DNA from: a virus
Direction: 5' to 3' (one strand)
Length of the DNA: 28,715 bases
IMG/VR virus record: IMGVR_UViG_3300030389_002371
Location: 1 to 28,715 of that record
Position 1 is the stretch's first letter; the number at the start of each line of letters is the position of its first letter. A program made the translations under genes and the position numbers. The notes under the pieces are model-generated. The model was not told the origin of the DNA and searched no databases. It saw nothing but the letters and a program-made list of their open reading frames with translations. Shown piece by piece: positions 6,708 through 15,661 of the stretch.

Positions 6708-9700
6708 CCGACAAAAGAAAAATTATTCGTGGTTCAAAAGGTGGTTCGCCTCCGCCACCACCGCAACCTACAAGAACACCTGACACTTTACATAGTAAAC
6801 AGTTTGCAACTTTTCTTGATCTGATTAGTGAAGGTGAGATTGAAGGAAGTGCATCTGCTTCAAAAGAAGGGATTACTGATAAAACGTCTACAGCTTACAA
6901 AAATGCGTATCTCAAAGACGTATTTTTAAATGATACACCAATCTTAAGATCAACAGCATCATCAACAGACCCGCAAGATGTTGACTTCAATTTTCAAGAT
7001 GTCACATTTAATTCAAGACACGGTACTGCTAATCAAACAAAAATTGATGGAATAGAAAGTAGCCAATCAACAATTCCAGTAGGTGTAACTGTAACTGCTG
7101 CAAGTCCAGTTACGAGACAGATTACAAATACAAATGTAGATAGAATACGGGTTTCAATAACATTTCCGCAGATACAAATAGCTACAGAGCAAGGGGATTT
7201 ATTAGGAGATACAGTTCAATTTAAAATTTCTGTTCAATATAATTCTGGTGGTTTTACAGATATACATACTGATACTGTTACTGGAAGAACTGCTGACGCC
7301 TATCAAAAAGATTTTTCTGTAAAAGTTACAGGATCATTTCCTGTTGATATAAGGGTCACAAGAATAACAGCAGACAGTACAAGTAGCAGTACAATAAATT
7401 CTTTTCAATGGACAAGTTTTACAGAAATAATTGATGATGCTTCTACTTATGCAAACTCGGCTTACAACGCAATTAGATTAGATTCACAACAGTTTAGTTC
7501 TATACCATCAAGAAAATTTAGGATTCGTGGAATAAAAGTAAGAATACCGGGTGCTGGTGCATCTAGCTCTGGAACACCAACTGTTGATACTGCAACAGGT
7601 CGTATTGTTTACCCGAGTGGTTATATATTTAATGGTGTTATGGGTGCTGCAGTTTGGACTTCATGCCCAGCCATGATTTTATTAGATTTATTGACAAATA
7701 CAAGATATGGATTCGGCGATCATATAACAGACAGTAATCTTGATTTGTTTTCCTTTGTCACTGCAAGTAAATATAGTAACACTCTTGTAGATGATGGCTT
7801 TGGTGGGCAAGAGGCGCGATTTAGTTGCAATGTAAATATTCAAACATCATCTGAAGCTTTTGATCTAATAAATGAATTATCGGGCGTTATGAGATGTATG
7901 CCAATTTTTTCTGCTGGTTCAATTACTATTACTCAAGATTCACCAAAAGATGCAAGTTATCTTTTTAATCTAAGTAATGTTACATCTGAGGGTTTTAATT
8001 ATTCTGGCAGCAGCTTAAAACAAAGACATACTGCTGTAGCTGTTTCATATTTCAATATGGACAGCCAAGAAATAGATTTTGAGGTTGTAGAAGATAGTAC
8101 AGCACAAAGTAAGTTTGGAATAATTACAAAACAAGTAAAAGCTTTTGGTTGTACATCTAGAGGACAAGCTGCAAGATTAGGCAGAGCAATATTATTTGCA
8201 GAGCAAAATGAATCAGAATTAGTAAGCTTTTCCACTTCAATAGATGCTGGTGCGGTAGTAAGGCCGGGTGCGATTATTGATATAAATGACCCTGTTCGTG
8301 CTGGTGTTAGAAGAGGTGGAAGATTATCTGCTGTTGCTTCAACAACAGTAATGACAATAGATGATGTAAATGCTTCTGATTTGGCAACAACAAATTCACC
8401 AACATTTAGTGTTGTTTTGCCAGATGGTACAGTTGAAACAAAAGATGTTAGTAGTATTGATTCTGCTGGTGTTGTTACAGTAAGTTCTGCATTTTCGCAA
8501 ACTCCAAATGTTAATACTGTTTGGCTTTTACAAAATACAACAGTACAAGCACAAAAATTTAGAGTAATAACTGTTGAAGAACAAGATGGCATAAATTTTT
8601 CAATTACAGCACTTTCTTATGTAGAAGGTAAATATGCTTTTATTGAAGATGGTTCATCATTACCAACAAGAACTGTATCAGTTTTAAATCAATTAAAACC
8701 ACCACCTTCTAACCTTTCTGCTGTTGAAACAATAGTTCCAATAAATAACCAAGCTGTTTCAAAAATATTTATAAGTTGGCAACCGATAGTTGGTGTTATT
8801 GAATATCAAGTAAATTATCGTTTTGAAAACAGTAATTTTGTAACTGAAAAAGTTTCAAGACCTGATTTTGAAATAAAGAACAGTCAGCTTGGTACATATG
8901 AAATACAGGTATTTAGTTATAACGTGCAGGGTCAACTTTCTGCTACATCAAACAATCTAACTTTTGAAGCTATTGGTAAAACAGCAAGACCACAAGATGT
9001 AACTAATTTAAGAATAGAACCAATTTCAGATCAATTTGTAAGGCTTCGTTTTGATAAAGCTACAGATGTTGATGTAACGCATGGTGGCAACGTAGTTATT
9101 CGTGCAAGTAACCTTCCAGATGGAACAGCAACCTTTACAAATTCTGTTGATGTCATACCAGCTTTGCCCGGAAACGTAAGTGAATCTATTGTTCCAAATA
9201 TTGTAAATGGTGAATATATTTTAAAATTTAGAGATGATGGTGGCCGATTAAGTGAAGGCGAAACTTCTGTAATTGTTAACAGTCCAGACCCATTACCTAA
9301 ATTAACAGTTTTAACAGATAGAGAGGATTTAGATTCACCACCTTTTGCTGGTACAAAAGTTGACTGTTTTTTTAGTGATGATGTAAATGGTCTTGTTCTT
9401 GGCTCATTAGTAACATTAGATTCTGAGGCAGACTTTGATGCAATTGCGGATTTCGATTTTCTTGGTGCTGTTGACCTTACTGGTGGTTCATATGAGTTTG
9501 CTAATACTTTAGATTTAGGTGGTAAACAACCACTAAGATTACGCAGACATTTTGTAACACAAGGCTTTTATCCAAATGATCTTATTGATAAAAGGTCAGG
9601 AAATATTGATACTTGGACTGATTTTGACGCTGCTACCGCATTTGATGTTGGTGCTTCGTTATTGGTTGCGGTTACTGATTTAGACCCTGATTTATCAACA

Positions 9701-10351
9701 TCAGCAACATATGGGCAAAGTGGAACAACTATAACTATCACAAAAACTGCACATGGATACTCTGTCGGAGATTTTGTTGTTATTGACTTTACTGCTGGAT
9801 CCGCTACAGATGGCAACTATGAAATCACATCAAAAACAGACAATACATTTACAGTAACTTCAGCTACAAATGCAACAATATCAAGTGGTACAGCTTGTAC
9901 TTACGGAGCAAACTTTACAAGATTTAATCCATTTGTAAATGGTACTTATGTTGGCCGTGGTTTTAAATTTAGATGCGAGATGGATTCAGATGATCCTGCA
10001 CAATCAATAGAAATTGACCAGTTAGGATATACAGCAGAATTAGAAAGCAGAACAGAAACAAGTCTTGGTAATGCAGGGGCATCTACTGGAGGGTTTATTG
10101 CATCAGGCACTTCCACAAAGTCAGTTACATTTACAAACAGTTTCTTTACAGGTCAGTCGGGTACTAGCATTGCAGCAAATGAAGTCTTACCATCAATAGG
10201 TATAACAATAGAAAATGCACAATTAGGTGACTTTTTTACATTGTCAAATATAAGTTCAACTGGATTTGATATTGATGTTAAAAACTCAAGTGGTTCTAAT
10301 GTAAATAGAAACTTTAAATATTCTGCTACTGGTTTTGGTCGAGGCTCTTAA
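6704..10351 (+). CDS. central tail tip / host-specificity protein, lambda gpJ-like
   Basis: 1215 residues, close to lambda gpJ (about 1130). The N-terminus (KIIRGSKGG with a proline run, then FLDLISEGEIEG) and the region VWTSCPAMILLDLLTNTRYGFGDHI are typical of gpJ-family tip attachment proteins. Fibronectin-like segments follow at about 670-860 (PPPSNLSAVETIV, WQPIVGVIEYQVNYRF). Residues about 1001-1068 carry the beta module shared with the gpM-like protein. The C-terminal part, which in gpJ contacts the receptor, is rich in Ser, Thr and Gly (GASTGGFIASGTSTKSVTFT). It forms the hub spike and probably sets host range. Confidence 0.92.
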   Translation: MTDKRKIIRGSKGGSPPPPPQPTRTPDTLHSKQFATFLDLISEGEIEGSASASKEGITDKTSTAYKNAYLKDVFLNDTPILRSTASSTDPQDVDFNFQDVTFNSRHGTANQTKIDGIESSQSTIPVGVTVTAASPVTRQITNTNVDRIRVSITFPQIQIATEQGDLLGDTVQFKISVQYNSGGFTDIHTDTVTGRTADAYQKDFSVKVTGSFPVDIRVTRITADSTSSSTINSFQWTSFTEIIDDASTYANSAYNAIRLDSQQFSSIPSRKFRIRGIKVRIPGAGASSSGTPTVDTATGRIVYPSGYIFNGVMGAAVWTSCPAMILLDLLTNTRYGFGDHITDSNLDLFSFVTASKYSNTLVDDGFGGQEARFSCNVNIQTSSEAFDLINELSGVMRCMPIFSAGSITITQDSPKDASYLFNLSNVTSEGFNYSGSSLKQRHTAVAVSYFNMDSQEIDFEVVEDSTAQSKFGIITKQVKAFGCTSRGQAARLGRAILFAEQNESELVSFSTSIDAGAVVRPGAIIDINDPVRAGVRRGGRLSAVASTTVMTIDDVNASDLATTNSPTFSVVLPDGTVETKDVSSIDSAGVVTVSSAFSQTPNVNTVWLLQNTTVQAQKFRVITVEEQDGINFSITALSYVEGKYAFIEDGSSLPTRTVSVLNQLKPPPSNLSAVETIVPINNQAVSKIFISWQPIVGVIEYQVNYRFENSNFVTEKVSRPDFEIKNSQLGTYEIQVFSYNVQGQLSATSNNLTFEAIGKTARPQDVTNLRIEPISDQFVRLRFDKATDVDVTHGGNVVIRASNLPDGTATFTNSVDVIPALPGNVSESIVPNIVNGEYILKFRDDGGRLSEGETSVIVNSPDPLPKLTVLTDREDLDSPPFAGTKVDCFFSDDVNGLVLGSLVTLDSEADFDAIADFDFLGAVDLTGGSYEFANTLDLGGKQPLRLRRHFVTQGFYPNDLIDKRSGNIDTWTDFDAATAFDVGASLLVAVTDLDPDLSTSATYGQSGTTITITKTAHGYSVGDFVVIDFTAGSATDGNYEITSKTDNTFTVTSATNATISSGTACTYGANFTRFNPFVNGTYVGRGFKFRCEMDSDDPAQSIEIDQLGYTAELESRTETSLGNAGASTGGFIASGTSTKSVTFTNSFFTGQSGTSIAANEVLPSIGITIENAQLGDFFTLSNISSTGFDIDVKNSSGSNVNRNFKYSATGFGRGS
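9704..9908 (+). repeat. copy 2 of the shared tail-protein beta module (in gpJ-like protein)
   Basis: Encodes residues about 1001-1068 of the gpJ-like protein: ATYGQSGTTITIT, then TAHGYSVGDFVVIDFTAGSA, then DNTFTVTSATNA. It aligns residue by residue with the block at 4516-4731 (Y-QSGTT, T-HG, DFT-GSATDG, NTFTVT). It sits between the AATAFDVGASLLVAV segment and the FTRFNPFVNGTYVGRG segment of gpJ. Ends are approximate. Confidence 0.75.
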
Positions 10352-10384
10352 ATTATGATAACCTTAAAGAAAAATTAGACTGCA

Positions 10385-12304
10385 ATGGCTACACACGATT
10401 ACGTTATAGACAATAGTACAGGTGCGAACGTTCGTAGTGATATAAATAATGTACTGCAAGCAATATTAACAAATAACAGTAGTTCTTCTGCACCAACCAA
10501 CACAGCAGCATATATGTGGTGGGCTGATACTACAACAGGTATTTTAAAAATAAGAAACTCAGCAAATGATGGTTGGGTAGAACTTTTACAGCTTGACGGA
10601 ACTTTAACTCTTGAAGATGGGTCTGCAAGCACTCCAGGATTAGCTTTTAGGGATGATTTAAATACAGGTATTTTTAGTTCTGCTGCTGATACTTTTAACG
10701 TGGCAACTGCTGGTGTTGAAAGAATGGAACTGGGAGCTACAACAATATTTAATGAAGATGGTGCAGATGTTGATTTTAGGATTGAAGGTGACTCAAAAGT
10801 TAATTTATTTTATCTTAACGCTGGAACTGATCGGATTGGAATAAATGAAGATGCTCCATCAGCATTGTTTCATGTCGCTGGTACTGATGGACAAACAGTT
10901 GGCTCAATAAGTTCTAGTTTACCTTTGCTTGTAAGTAAAAATGGAAATTGCGGTGTTGCAATAATTGGTGCTTCTGATGCAAAATCACTAATTACTTTGG
11001 GCGATCCAGATGATGCCGATGTTGGAATGATTGAATACGATCATTCAAGCAATAATATGTCATTTACAACATCAGCTAGTGAACGTATGCGTGTAGATTC
11101 GTCTGGAAGGGTGCTAATAGGAACTACGTCTGCAAGATCATCAGGAGGTGGCGTAAATGCACATCTTCAGTTAGAAGGTACAAACTCTCAAAGTGCAGAA
11201 TTTTTAATAACTCGTAACTCAGCAGATACTTTTTCTCCAATTTTAGGACTTGTAAAAACTAGAGGAACATCTGTTGGATCAAATACAACTGTTGCAGATA
11301 ATGATGTTTTAGGAACAATTCAATTCAGAGGTGCAGATGGCAGTGATATTTTTTCTGTAGGTGCTTCTGTTTTTGCAAGAGTAAACGGCACACCATCAGA
11401 TGGTACAGATATGCCAGCAGAGTTAGTCTTTGCGACAACTGCTGATGGTGCATCTTCTCCTACTGAAAGGATGTCTATTGACTCGTCTGGGAACGTAGGT
11501 ATAGGTGCAACCCCAAGTGAATTATTACATATTGCAAAAAGTGGAACAGCAAAACTAAAAATCGAAGATTTAAGAACAGCAATCAGTAACGACTCAGAAT
11601 TTGCCACAATACAATTTGCTCAAAAAGATAGTAATGGTGACGGCGTATCTTTTGAAATGGCTGCAACCATGACAGATTCAAGTAACGGTAGTTGTGCTTT
11701 AGCATTTAAAAATAATAGACCTTCTGCTTTTGCTGAAAGAATGAGAATAGATAGTCTTTTCTTCTTGCATGGTTGTACAACTACAACAGGTGGTGCGTCT
11801 AGTGGTGTATATGTACAAGAATATTTAGGCCATGTTTATAACGCTATAAAAATTAGGGATACAGCTAATACTGGCTCTGCTCAAGCAGTAGTTTTTATTA
11901 CTGGCAGTAGTGAAGTTGGTAGTGTAGTTCAGACAGGAAGTGCAACATCTTATAATACAAGCTCTGACTATCGTTTAAAAGAAAATGAAGAAGAGATAAA
12001 TGATGGAATAACAAGATTAAAATTATTAAAACCTTATAAATTTAATTGGAAAAGAGATCCAGATACAAGAGTTGATGGATTTTTTGCACATGAAGCACAA
12101 GAGGTAGTGCCAGAAGCAGTGACAGGTAAAAAAGATGAAATTGCTGCCTGTGATGTTGAAGGTAGGGGTATTACAAAAGGTCAAAAAATATATCAACAAA
12201 TGGATAACGCAAAATTAATTCCTGTTTTAACAGCTGCAATAAAAGAAGCTGTCAGTAAAATAGAGGTGTTGGAAACCAAAGTTGCAGCATTAGAAGCTGC
12301 TTAG
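10385..12304 (+). CDS. tail fibre with C-terminal S74 intramolecular chaperone
   Basis: 639 residues. An N-terminal stretch (NNVLQAILTNNSSSSAPTN, YMWWADTTTGILKIRN) is typical of phage fibre attachment parts. Repeated units of the type ERM-DSSG-V-IGT/IGA then build an elongated beta fibre (about 75-490). The C-terminal about 110 residues are the peptidase S74 chaperone: SDYRLKENEEEI (Ser527 and Lys532 as the likely dyad), LKLLKPYKFNWK, GFFAHEAQEVVPEAV, and a terminal coiled coil. The chaperone trimerises the fibre and then cuts itself off. Likely the side or receptor-binding fibre. Confidence 0.9.
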   Translation: MATHDYVIDNSTGANVRSDINNVLQAILTNNSSSSAPTNTAAYMWWADTTTGILKIRNSANDGWVELLQLDGTLTLEDGSASTPGLAFRDDLNTGIFSSAADTFNVATAGVERMELGATTIFNEDGADVDFRIEGDSKVNLFYLNAGTDRIGINEDAPSALFHVAGTDGQTVGSISSSLPLLVSKNGNCGVAIIGASDAKSLITLGDPDDADVGMIEYDHSSNNMSFTTSASERMRVDSSGRVLIGTTSARSSGGGVNAHLQLEGTNSQSAEFLITRNSADTFSPILGLVKTRGTSVGSNTTVADNDVLGTIQFRGADGSDIFSVGASVFARVNGTPSDGTDMPAELVFATTADGASSPTERMSIDSSGNVGIGATPSELLHIAKSGTAKLKIEDLRTAISNDSEFATIQFAQKDSNGDGVSFEMAATMTDSSNGSCALAFKNNRPSAFAERMRIDSLFFLHGCTTTTGGASSGVYVQEYLGHVYNAIKIRDTANTGSAQAVVFITGSSEVGSVVQTGSATSYNTSSDYRLKENEEEINDGITRLKLLKPYKFNWKRDPDTRVDGFFAHEAQEVVPEAVTGKKDEIAACDVEGRGITKGQKIYQQMDNAKLIPVLTAAIKEAVSKIEVLETKVAALEAA

Positions 12305-12331
12305 TAAAATTAGTTAAATTAGATTAATTTT

Positions 12332-12532
12332 ATGGCAACACCACAAGAACTTTATGACGAAACAAAAACTCGTCTTGATTTAAATATTGCAAAAGCACAA
12401 ATGCTACAAAAAGAAATTCAAGAAAAGCAAGCTGAGTTACAAAAACTAATGCAACCAGTAATGGAAGATCAAGGAGCATTAAAACAATTAGAAAAACTTA
12501 GTGATGTTGTACAACCTGTAGAATCTAAGTAA
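12332..12532 (+). CDS. small coiled-coil protein
   Basis: 66 residues, nearly all predicted helix with a heptad-like pattern (LNIAKAQMLQKEIQEKQAEL, then LQKLMQPV and ALKQLEKLSDVV). Start context TTTTATGGC has no Shine-Dalgarno, like its neighbours. It lies between the S74 fibre and another small tail-region gene on the same strand, so it may be a fibre accessory or chaperone. No family recognised. Confidence 0.75.
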   Translation: MATPQELYDETKTRLDLNIAKAQMLQKEIQEKQAELQKLMQPVMEDQGALKQLEKLSDVVQPVESK

Positions 12533-12555
12533 AATTAAATTAAAGACTTTTTATC

Positions 12556-12894
12556 ATGGCTGTAACTTGGGAAATTAATTCTTTAGATTCAACAAAATCT
12601 GTTGGTTCTTTATCTGATGTAATTACAACTGTACATTGGACAGCAAAAGATGTTGAAGTTGTTGGAAGTGGAGAATCTGCTGTTAATCATATTGGTTATC
12701 GGTATGGAGCAGTTGGTCTTGCTGAACCAGACGCTTCTTCATTTGTTGCTTATAATTCAGTAACAAAAGAAAATGCTATTGCATGGGCGAAAGCTGTTTT
12801 AGGTGCTGATGAAGTAACAGCGATTGAAACAGATATCGCTGCACAAATAACAGAATCTAAAACACCTACTAGGTCTTCTGGTGTACCTTGGTAG
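12556..12894 (+). CDS. conserved small phage protein (DUF7936-like)
   Basis: 112 residues. The pattern TWEINSLDSTKSVGSLSDVI, TTVHWTAKDVE, then a body ending IETDIAAQI and a short basic tail is one I associate with a small protein family often found next to tail fibre genes of marine phages; the domain number is from memory. No signal peptide or membrane segment. Position suggests a virion or fibre accessory role; function unknown. Confidence 0.78.
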   Translation: MAVTWEINSLDSTKSVGSLSDVITTVHWTAKDVEVVGSGESAVNHIGYRYGAVGLAEPDASSFVAYNSVTKENAIAWAKAVLGADEVTAIETDIAAQITESKTPTRSSGVPW

Positions 12895-12997
12895 ATATAA
12901 CAGACAGACCAACATAAAGTGGTGCTAATGCACAGATTCCACAGAAGGTTATAATTGTCACAGGTACTAATGCTTTAGCAAACGCTTCTTTCCACAT
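12869..12997 (-). CDS. possible small membrane protein on the opposite strand (42 aa)
   Basis: An open frame on the minus strand from ATG (12997) to TAG (12869-12871). The product starts MWKEAFAKALVPVTIITF and has one hydrophobic segment (about residues 8-35, with GICALAPLYVGLSVI). It fills the otherwise empty 109 bases between two + strand genes and overlaps the end of one by 26 bases. Its ATG is 6 bases from the next + strand ATG. Support is coding-like composition plus a clean membrane helix; no strong Shine-Dalgarno, so expression is uncertain. Confidence 0.35.
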   Translation of the reverse strand: MWKEAFAKALVPVTIITFCGICALAPLYVGLSVISTKVHQKT

Positions 12998-13003
12998 AAA
13001 AAA

Positions 13004-13225
13004 ATGTTCCAAAAAATTGCAAATGTTTTGAGTATTATCTCATTTCTTATGGTAGCTTCTATGAGTGGTGGAGCGTATCTAGGCTACAAATATGTAACAT
13101 CTGAAAACTTCAAAAGCCAAGTTATGAATGAAATCCTTGCAAATGTACAAGGTATGATGCCAAAAGTTTTAGACAATAGTTTGCCAAAAGTAACTGGTCC
13201 ATCTTTACCATTACCTAAGAAGTGA
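13004..13225 (+). CDS. small membrane-anchored protein
   Basis: 73 residues with an N-terminal hydrophobic segment (about 9-30, VLSIISFLMVASMSGGAYLG) and a soluble tail containing ILANVQGMMPKVLDNSLPK and a proline-rich end (GPSLPLPKK). It looks like a single-pass inner-membrane protein with the tail outside or an uncleaved signal anchor. It overlaps the next gene by 4 bases (GTGA). Similar small proteins are common in marine cyanophages, from memory. Function unknown; a lysis or envelope role is possible. Confidence 0.75.
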   Translation: MFQKIANVLSIISFLMVASMSGGAYLGYKYVTSENFKSQVMNEILANVQGMMPKVLDNSLPKVTGPSLPLPKK

Positions 13226-13845
13226 GTGAAATACCACGTATTAATAAAATAGAAATCAATAAAATACAAGTTTGGCATACACAAGTACCTGAAATAAATA
13301 AACCAATTGTTGATATACCAGCTTGTGTAAGAGTACATAGAAATAATTTAACGAGCCTTATTGATAGTAATAAAGATCAATATGGAACATATACAGAATG
13401 TGGCAACTTTAGTATTCCTAGCTTTGAACCTTTGCAATATAACCCTAACGAATTTGTATATACAGAATCAGAAACACCACAAAATCAAGAGCAAGAATTT
13501 GTACAACCTACAGTAGAACCGCCAAAATATGAACCAAAGAAAAAAAAAGATGAGCCACTTTTTATTGCTTGCCCTAGCTCAAAGGATCAAAGGGTAGGGG
13601 ATTATCGTAACGAATTTAAACTTGAACGTGTTATTGGCCATAAAAAAAGCGAAGATGGTAGTGAATGTATAACTCTCTATGAAGATGTTAAATTCATTGA
13701 GCAATACATACCGAATCCTCCACAGCTTATTAGTACTGCTGCTATTGCTACTGTTGCTGCCACTACTCCATTACTGCTTAATATTGTCAAACCCTTAGTA
13801 AAAAATCTAATAAAGAAGCTAACAAAGAAGAAAAAAGATGTATAA
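13222..13845 (+). CDS. hypothetical protein with C-terminal membrane anchor
   Basis: 207 residues from a GTG start inside a GTGA overlap. The N-terminal half is polar (PRINKIEINKIQVWHTQVPE, then ACVRVHRNN and YTECGNFSIPSFEPLQYNP), the middle is Pro/Glu/Lys rich, then LFIACPSSKDQRVGDYRNE and a RVIGHKKSEDG segment. Near the end a hydrophobic helix (about 170-190, STAAIATVAATTPLLLNIV) is followed by a lysine-rich tail (KNLIKKLTKKKKDV), so it is probably tail-anchored. It ends at a convergent junction with the leftward genes. Not recognised. Confidence 0.75.
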   Translation: MSEIPRINKIEINKIQVWHTQVPEINKPIVDIPACVRVHRNNLTSLIDSNKDQYGTYTECGNFSIPSFEPLQYNPNEFVYTESETPQNQEQEFVQPTVEPPKYEPKKKKDEPLFIACPSSKDQRVGDYRNEFKLERVIGHKKSEDGSECITLYEDVKFIEQYIPNPPQLISTAAIATVAATTPLLLNIVKPLVKNLIKKLTKKKKDV

Positions 13846-13854
13846 TAAATATCC

Positions 13855-13886
13855 GTAGATGAGTTTAATACCCGTGACTTATCTAC
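13855..13886. terminator. hairpin at convergent gene ends
   Basis: GTAGATGAG (13855-13863) pairs with CTTATCTAC (13878-13886), nine pairs with one G-T, loop 14 bases. It lies exactly between the stops of the rightward gene ending at 13845 and the leftward gene ending at 13883. There is no T-run on either side, so it is not a classical intrinsic terminator. Confidence 0.35.
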
Positions 13887-14668
13887 TGGCTAAATTTATG
13901 AGTGTGCGGTATTACTTGATTTGGAGGCGGTTGAACAACGACCCCTTCGCATAATTTTGCAAAATTTGATTTTGGGTCGAAAGAAATACCCTTTAAGTAT
14001 AATTCTCCACAATTTTTCAAACGAGCGATTTCATAATTGAGCAACTTTGCATTTAATTCTTGCTTCTGTAAATTTATTTGTGTGTTGGCTGCATCAAGAC
14101 AAGAATCTTGAAATCTTTTATCTAATGGAATATTGAATGTAAGTGCAAAACCAAAGTTAAGACCTAAAGAATCTTTATTACCACTATAATTTTCTTGATA
14201 ATATAAAACATTGCCAGGATTGTCTGGAACTCCATTATCATCAGCATCTGTAGGGTCATATACAGGGGTATGATAAATATAATCTTGTGGTCTTTTTTGA
14301 TTAAATGATGTGGTTACAAAAGGACTTACTGTCATCTGTGGACCTGAACATTTTATATTATTTCCGTACATATTTTCTACCATTGGGCCACCTAAAACTT
14401 GCGTTGCAAAATTAGAAACAGAACCACTTGCTGAAGCAGAGGGAGCCGCAGTATTTGAGGTATTAGCAAAAACTGGACTCCCAAATAATAATGATACTAT
14501 TGCGAGAATATTGTAGTGGTATCTGTTACGCTTGTACTTTGTATTGACCGAGTTATGTCTGTTACTGATTCTAGGCCTGGGGCTTGATAAACTTCTGTAA
14601 ATTGAAAAGCATCGCCTTGTTTTGTTTGTGTCCAGTTGGGTCGTTGATCTAAATTTAATCCCTGCCAT
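13883..14668 (-). CDS. exported protein, last of a leftward set; start codon unclear
   Basis: The frame is open for 261 codons from an ATG at 14668, but the first 50 or so codons lie within the upstream gene (which ends at 14497) and do not look like protein. The real product probably begins close to the signal peptide, about residues 47-68 (KRNRYHYNILAIVSLLFGSP, cleavage after VFA), yet no ATG, GTG or TTG is present there. The mature part is acidic and polar with CSGPQMTVSPFVTTSFNQK, YHTPVYDPTDADD-NG-PDNPG and two Cys later in DSCLDAANTQ and KNCGELYLKG. Similar exported proteins occur in marine cyanophages, from memory. Role unknown. Confidence 0.7.
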   Translation of the reverse strand: MAGIKFRSTTQLDTNKTRRCFSIYRSLSSPRPRISNRHNSVNTKYKRNRYHYNILAIVSLLFGSPVFANTSNTAAPSASASGSVSNFATQVLGGPMVENMYGNNIKCSGPQMTVSPFVTTSFNQKRPQDYIYHTPVYDPTDADDNGVPDNPGNVLYYQENYSGNKDSLGLNFGFALTFNIPLDKRFQDSCLDAANTQINLQKQELNAKLLNYEIARLKNCGELYLKGISFDPKSNFAKLCEGVVVQPPPNQVIPHTHKFSQ

Positions 14669-14922
14669 GTATGTGTAGTTCCGTTTATTGTTTCACTGAC
14701 AGAAGTGGCTGCTGGTGTAATAGAAGAACCATCATGTTGTATACCTGACCCTGTAACTGAGTAAAGAAACCCAGAATTATACTCTGTTGTTCGTATTGTT
14801 TCTGTAATATTTGTGGTAGTTTCTGTTCGGCTGGTGGAACTACCTTGAGTAAAATTTGGGATAACTGGCACAGCATAACAAGGAGCAGATATAACAAAGC
14901 CAAGAAGAAGTAACCTCCTCAT
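14497..14922 (-). CDS. exported protein, middle of the leftward set
   Basis: 141 residues. A signal peptide is clear (MRRLLLLGFVISAPCYA, cleavage before VPVIPNFTQG). The mature part is Thr/Ser rich with short strands (TETTTNITETIRTTEYNSG, SITPAATSVSETINGTTHTW, SVTDITRSIQSTSVTDTTT). It starts in a 4-base ATGA overlap with the end of the gene to its right and was therefore probably co-translated with it. No lysin or protease motif. Could be a periplasmic or outer-membrane-associated factor or a virion protein; I do not recognise it. Confidence 0.8.
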   Translation of the reverse strand: MRRLLLLGFVISAPCYAVPVIPNFTQGSSTSRTETTTNITETIRTTEYNSGFLYSVTGSGIQHDGSSITPAATSVSETINGTTHTWQGLNLDQRPNWTQTKQGDAFQFTEVYQAPGLESVTDITRSIQSTSVTDTTTIFSQ

Positions 14923-15404
14923 TCGATAGTAAGATCAACGACAAACTGACCTGTCATTACGATACCTGTTCCTGTGCCGGGTGTCAGCGTCATTGTATGG
15001 TTATCAATTGCTACTGCTGCTGTACCGACACTACCAGCACTTGTAGATGTTAAGTCACTAAAGTTTGGTACAGTTCCGACTGTAACAGCACTGCCTGGTG
15101 TTGCATCTCCTTCTACATAAGATTGTGCAAAACTAAACGCTTCGCCACTTGTTGCTTGTGTTGCAGAAGGAAAAGTAACTGCTGGAACACCATTGGTAAC
15201 AGAACCAAATCCACCTAATGTTGCTGCTGAGTTTGAATCAACAGTTGTAATATTATTTCCACTGATGCTATATGAAGAGCCAATTTTATCGGCTGTACTT
15301 GCAGCAGACAAAGATTCAAATTTTACACTTGAAGATATTGAATGGTTCATATCTGCAAAAGCAGCAGATGGAAAAAATAAAAGCAATGCAAATAGTTTTT
15401 TCAT
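14919..15404 (-). CDS. exported protein, first of the leftward secreted trio
   Basis: 161 residues. Signal peptide MKKLFALLLFFPSAAFA with cleavage before DMNHSISSS. The mature part is low in charge, rich in Ser, Thr, Ala and Gly, with strands such as SSYSISGNNITTVDSNSAA and a final hairpin TMTLTPGTGTGIVMTGQFVVD. It looks like an all-beta secreted protein. It overlaps the holin-like gene upstream by 4 bases and the next secreted gene by 4 bases, so the set is an operon. Function unknown. Confidence 0.8.
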   Translation of the reverse strand: MKKLFALLLFFPSAAFADMNHSISSSVKFESLSAASTADKIGSSYSISGNNITTVDSNSAATLGGFGSVTNGVPAVTFPSATQATSGEAFSFAQSYVEGDATPGSAVTVGTVPNFSDLTSTSAGSVGTAAVAIDNHTMTLTPGTGTGIVMTGQFVVDLTIE

Positions 15405-15658
15405 TTAATTCCTACGTTGGTGTCCTTGTTATCCACTATTTTAGCAGCGTTTGTAGGTTTCTTTTTGTTAACGGAGATACCATAGCTGCCTAAAACGCCA
15501 CTGGTCAAGCCGGCTAAAAACGCACCATCATTACGAATCTTGTCCATATATCCAAGAGTCATCATTGCCAAAGACCAGCAAAGAATCATAAATCGGACAG
15601 CATGACCAAAGATTTCGCCCCAATCCGTACCTTCTTTTTCTTCTTGTTCTTCTGCCAT
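15401..15658 (-). CDS. small two-helix membrane protein, holin-like
   Basis: 85 residues. An acidic N-terminus (MAEEQEEKEGTDWGEIFG) precedes two hydrophobic segments: about 20-37 (VRFMILCWSLAMMTLGYM) and about 47-62 (FLAGLTSGVLGSYGIS), with a charged tail. Size, two membrane helices and charged ends fit class II holins, which open the inner membrane at lysis. There is no endolysin next to it, so this is only a candidate. Its ATG follows an inverted repeat by only a few bases (see the 15662-15707 entry) and lacks a Shine-Dalgarno. Confidence 0.75.
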   Translation of the reverse strand: MAEEQEEKEGTDWGEIFGHAVRFMILCWSLAMMTLGYMDKIRNDGAFLAGLTSGVLGSYGISVNKKKPTNAAKIVDNKDTNVGIK

Positions 15659-15661
15659 AAA

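Noticed and set aside
7999-8592. Long minus-strand open frame under the gpJ-like gene
   Set aside because: It is a shadow of the gpJ coding frame; the composition and lack of start signals do not support a gene.
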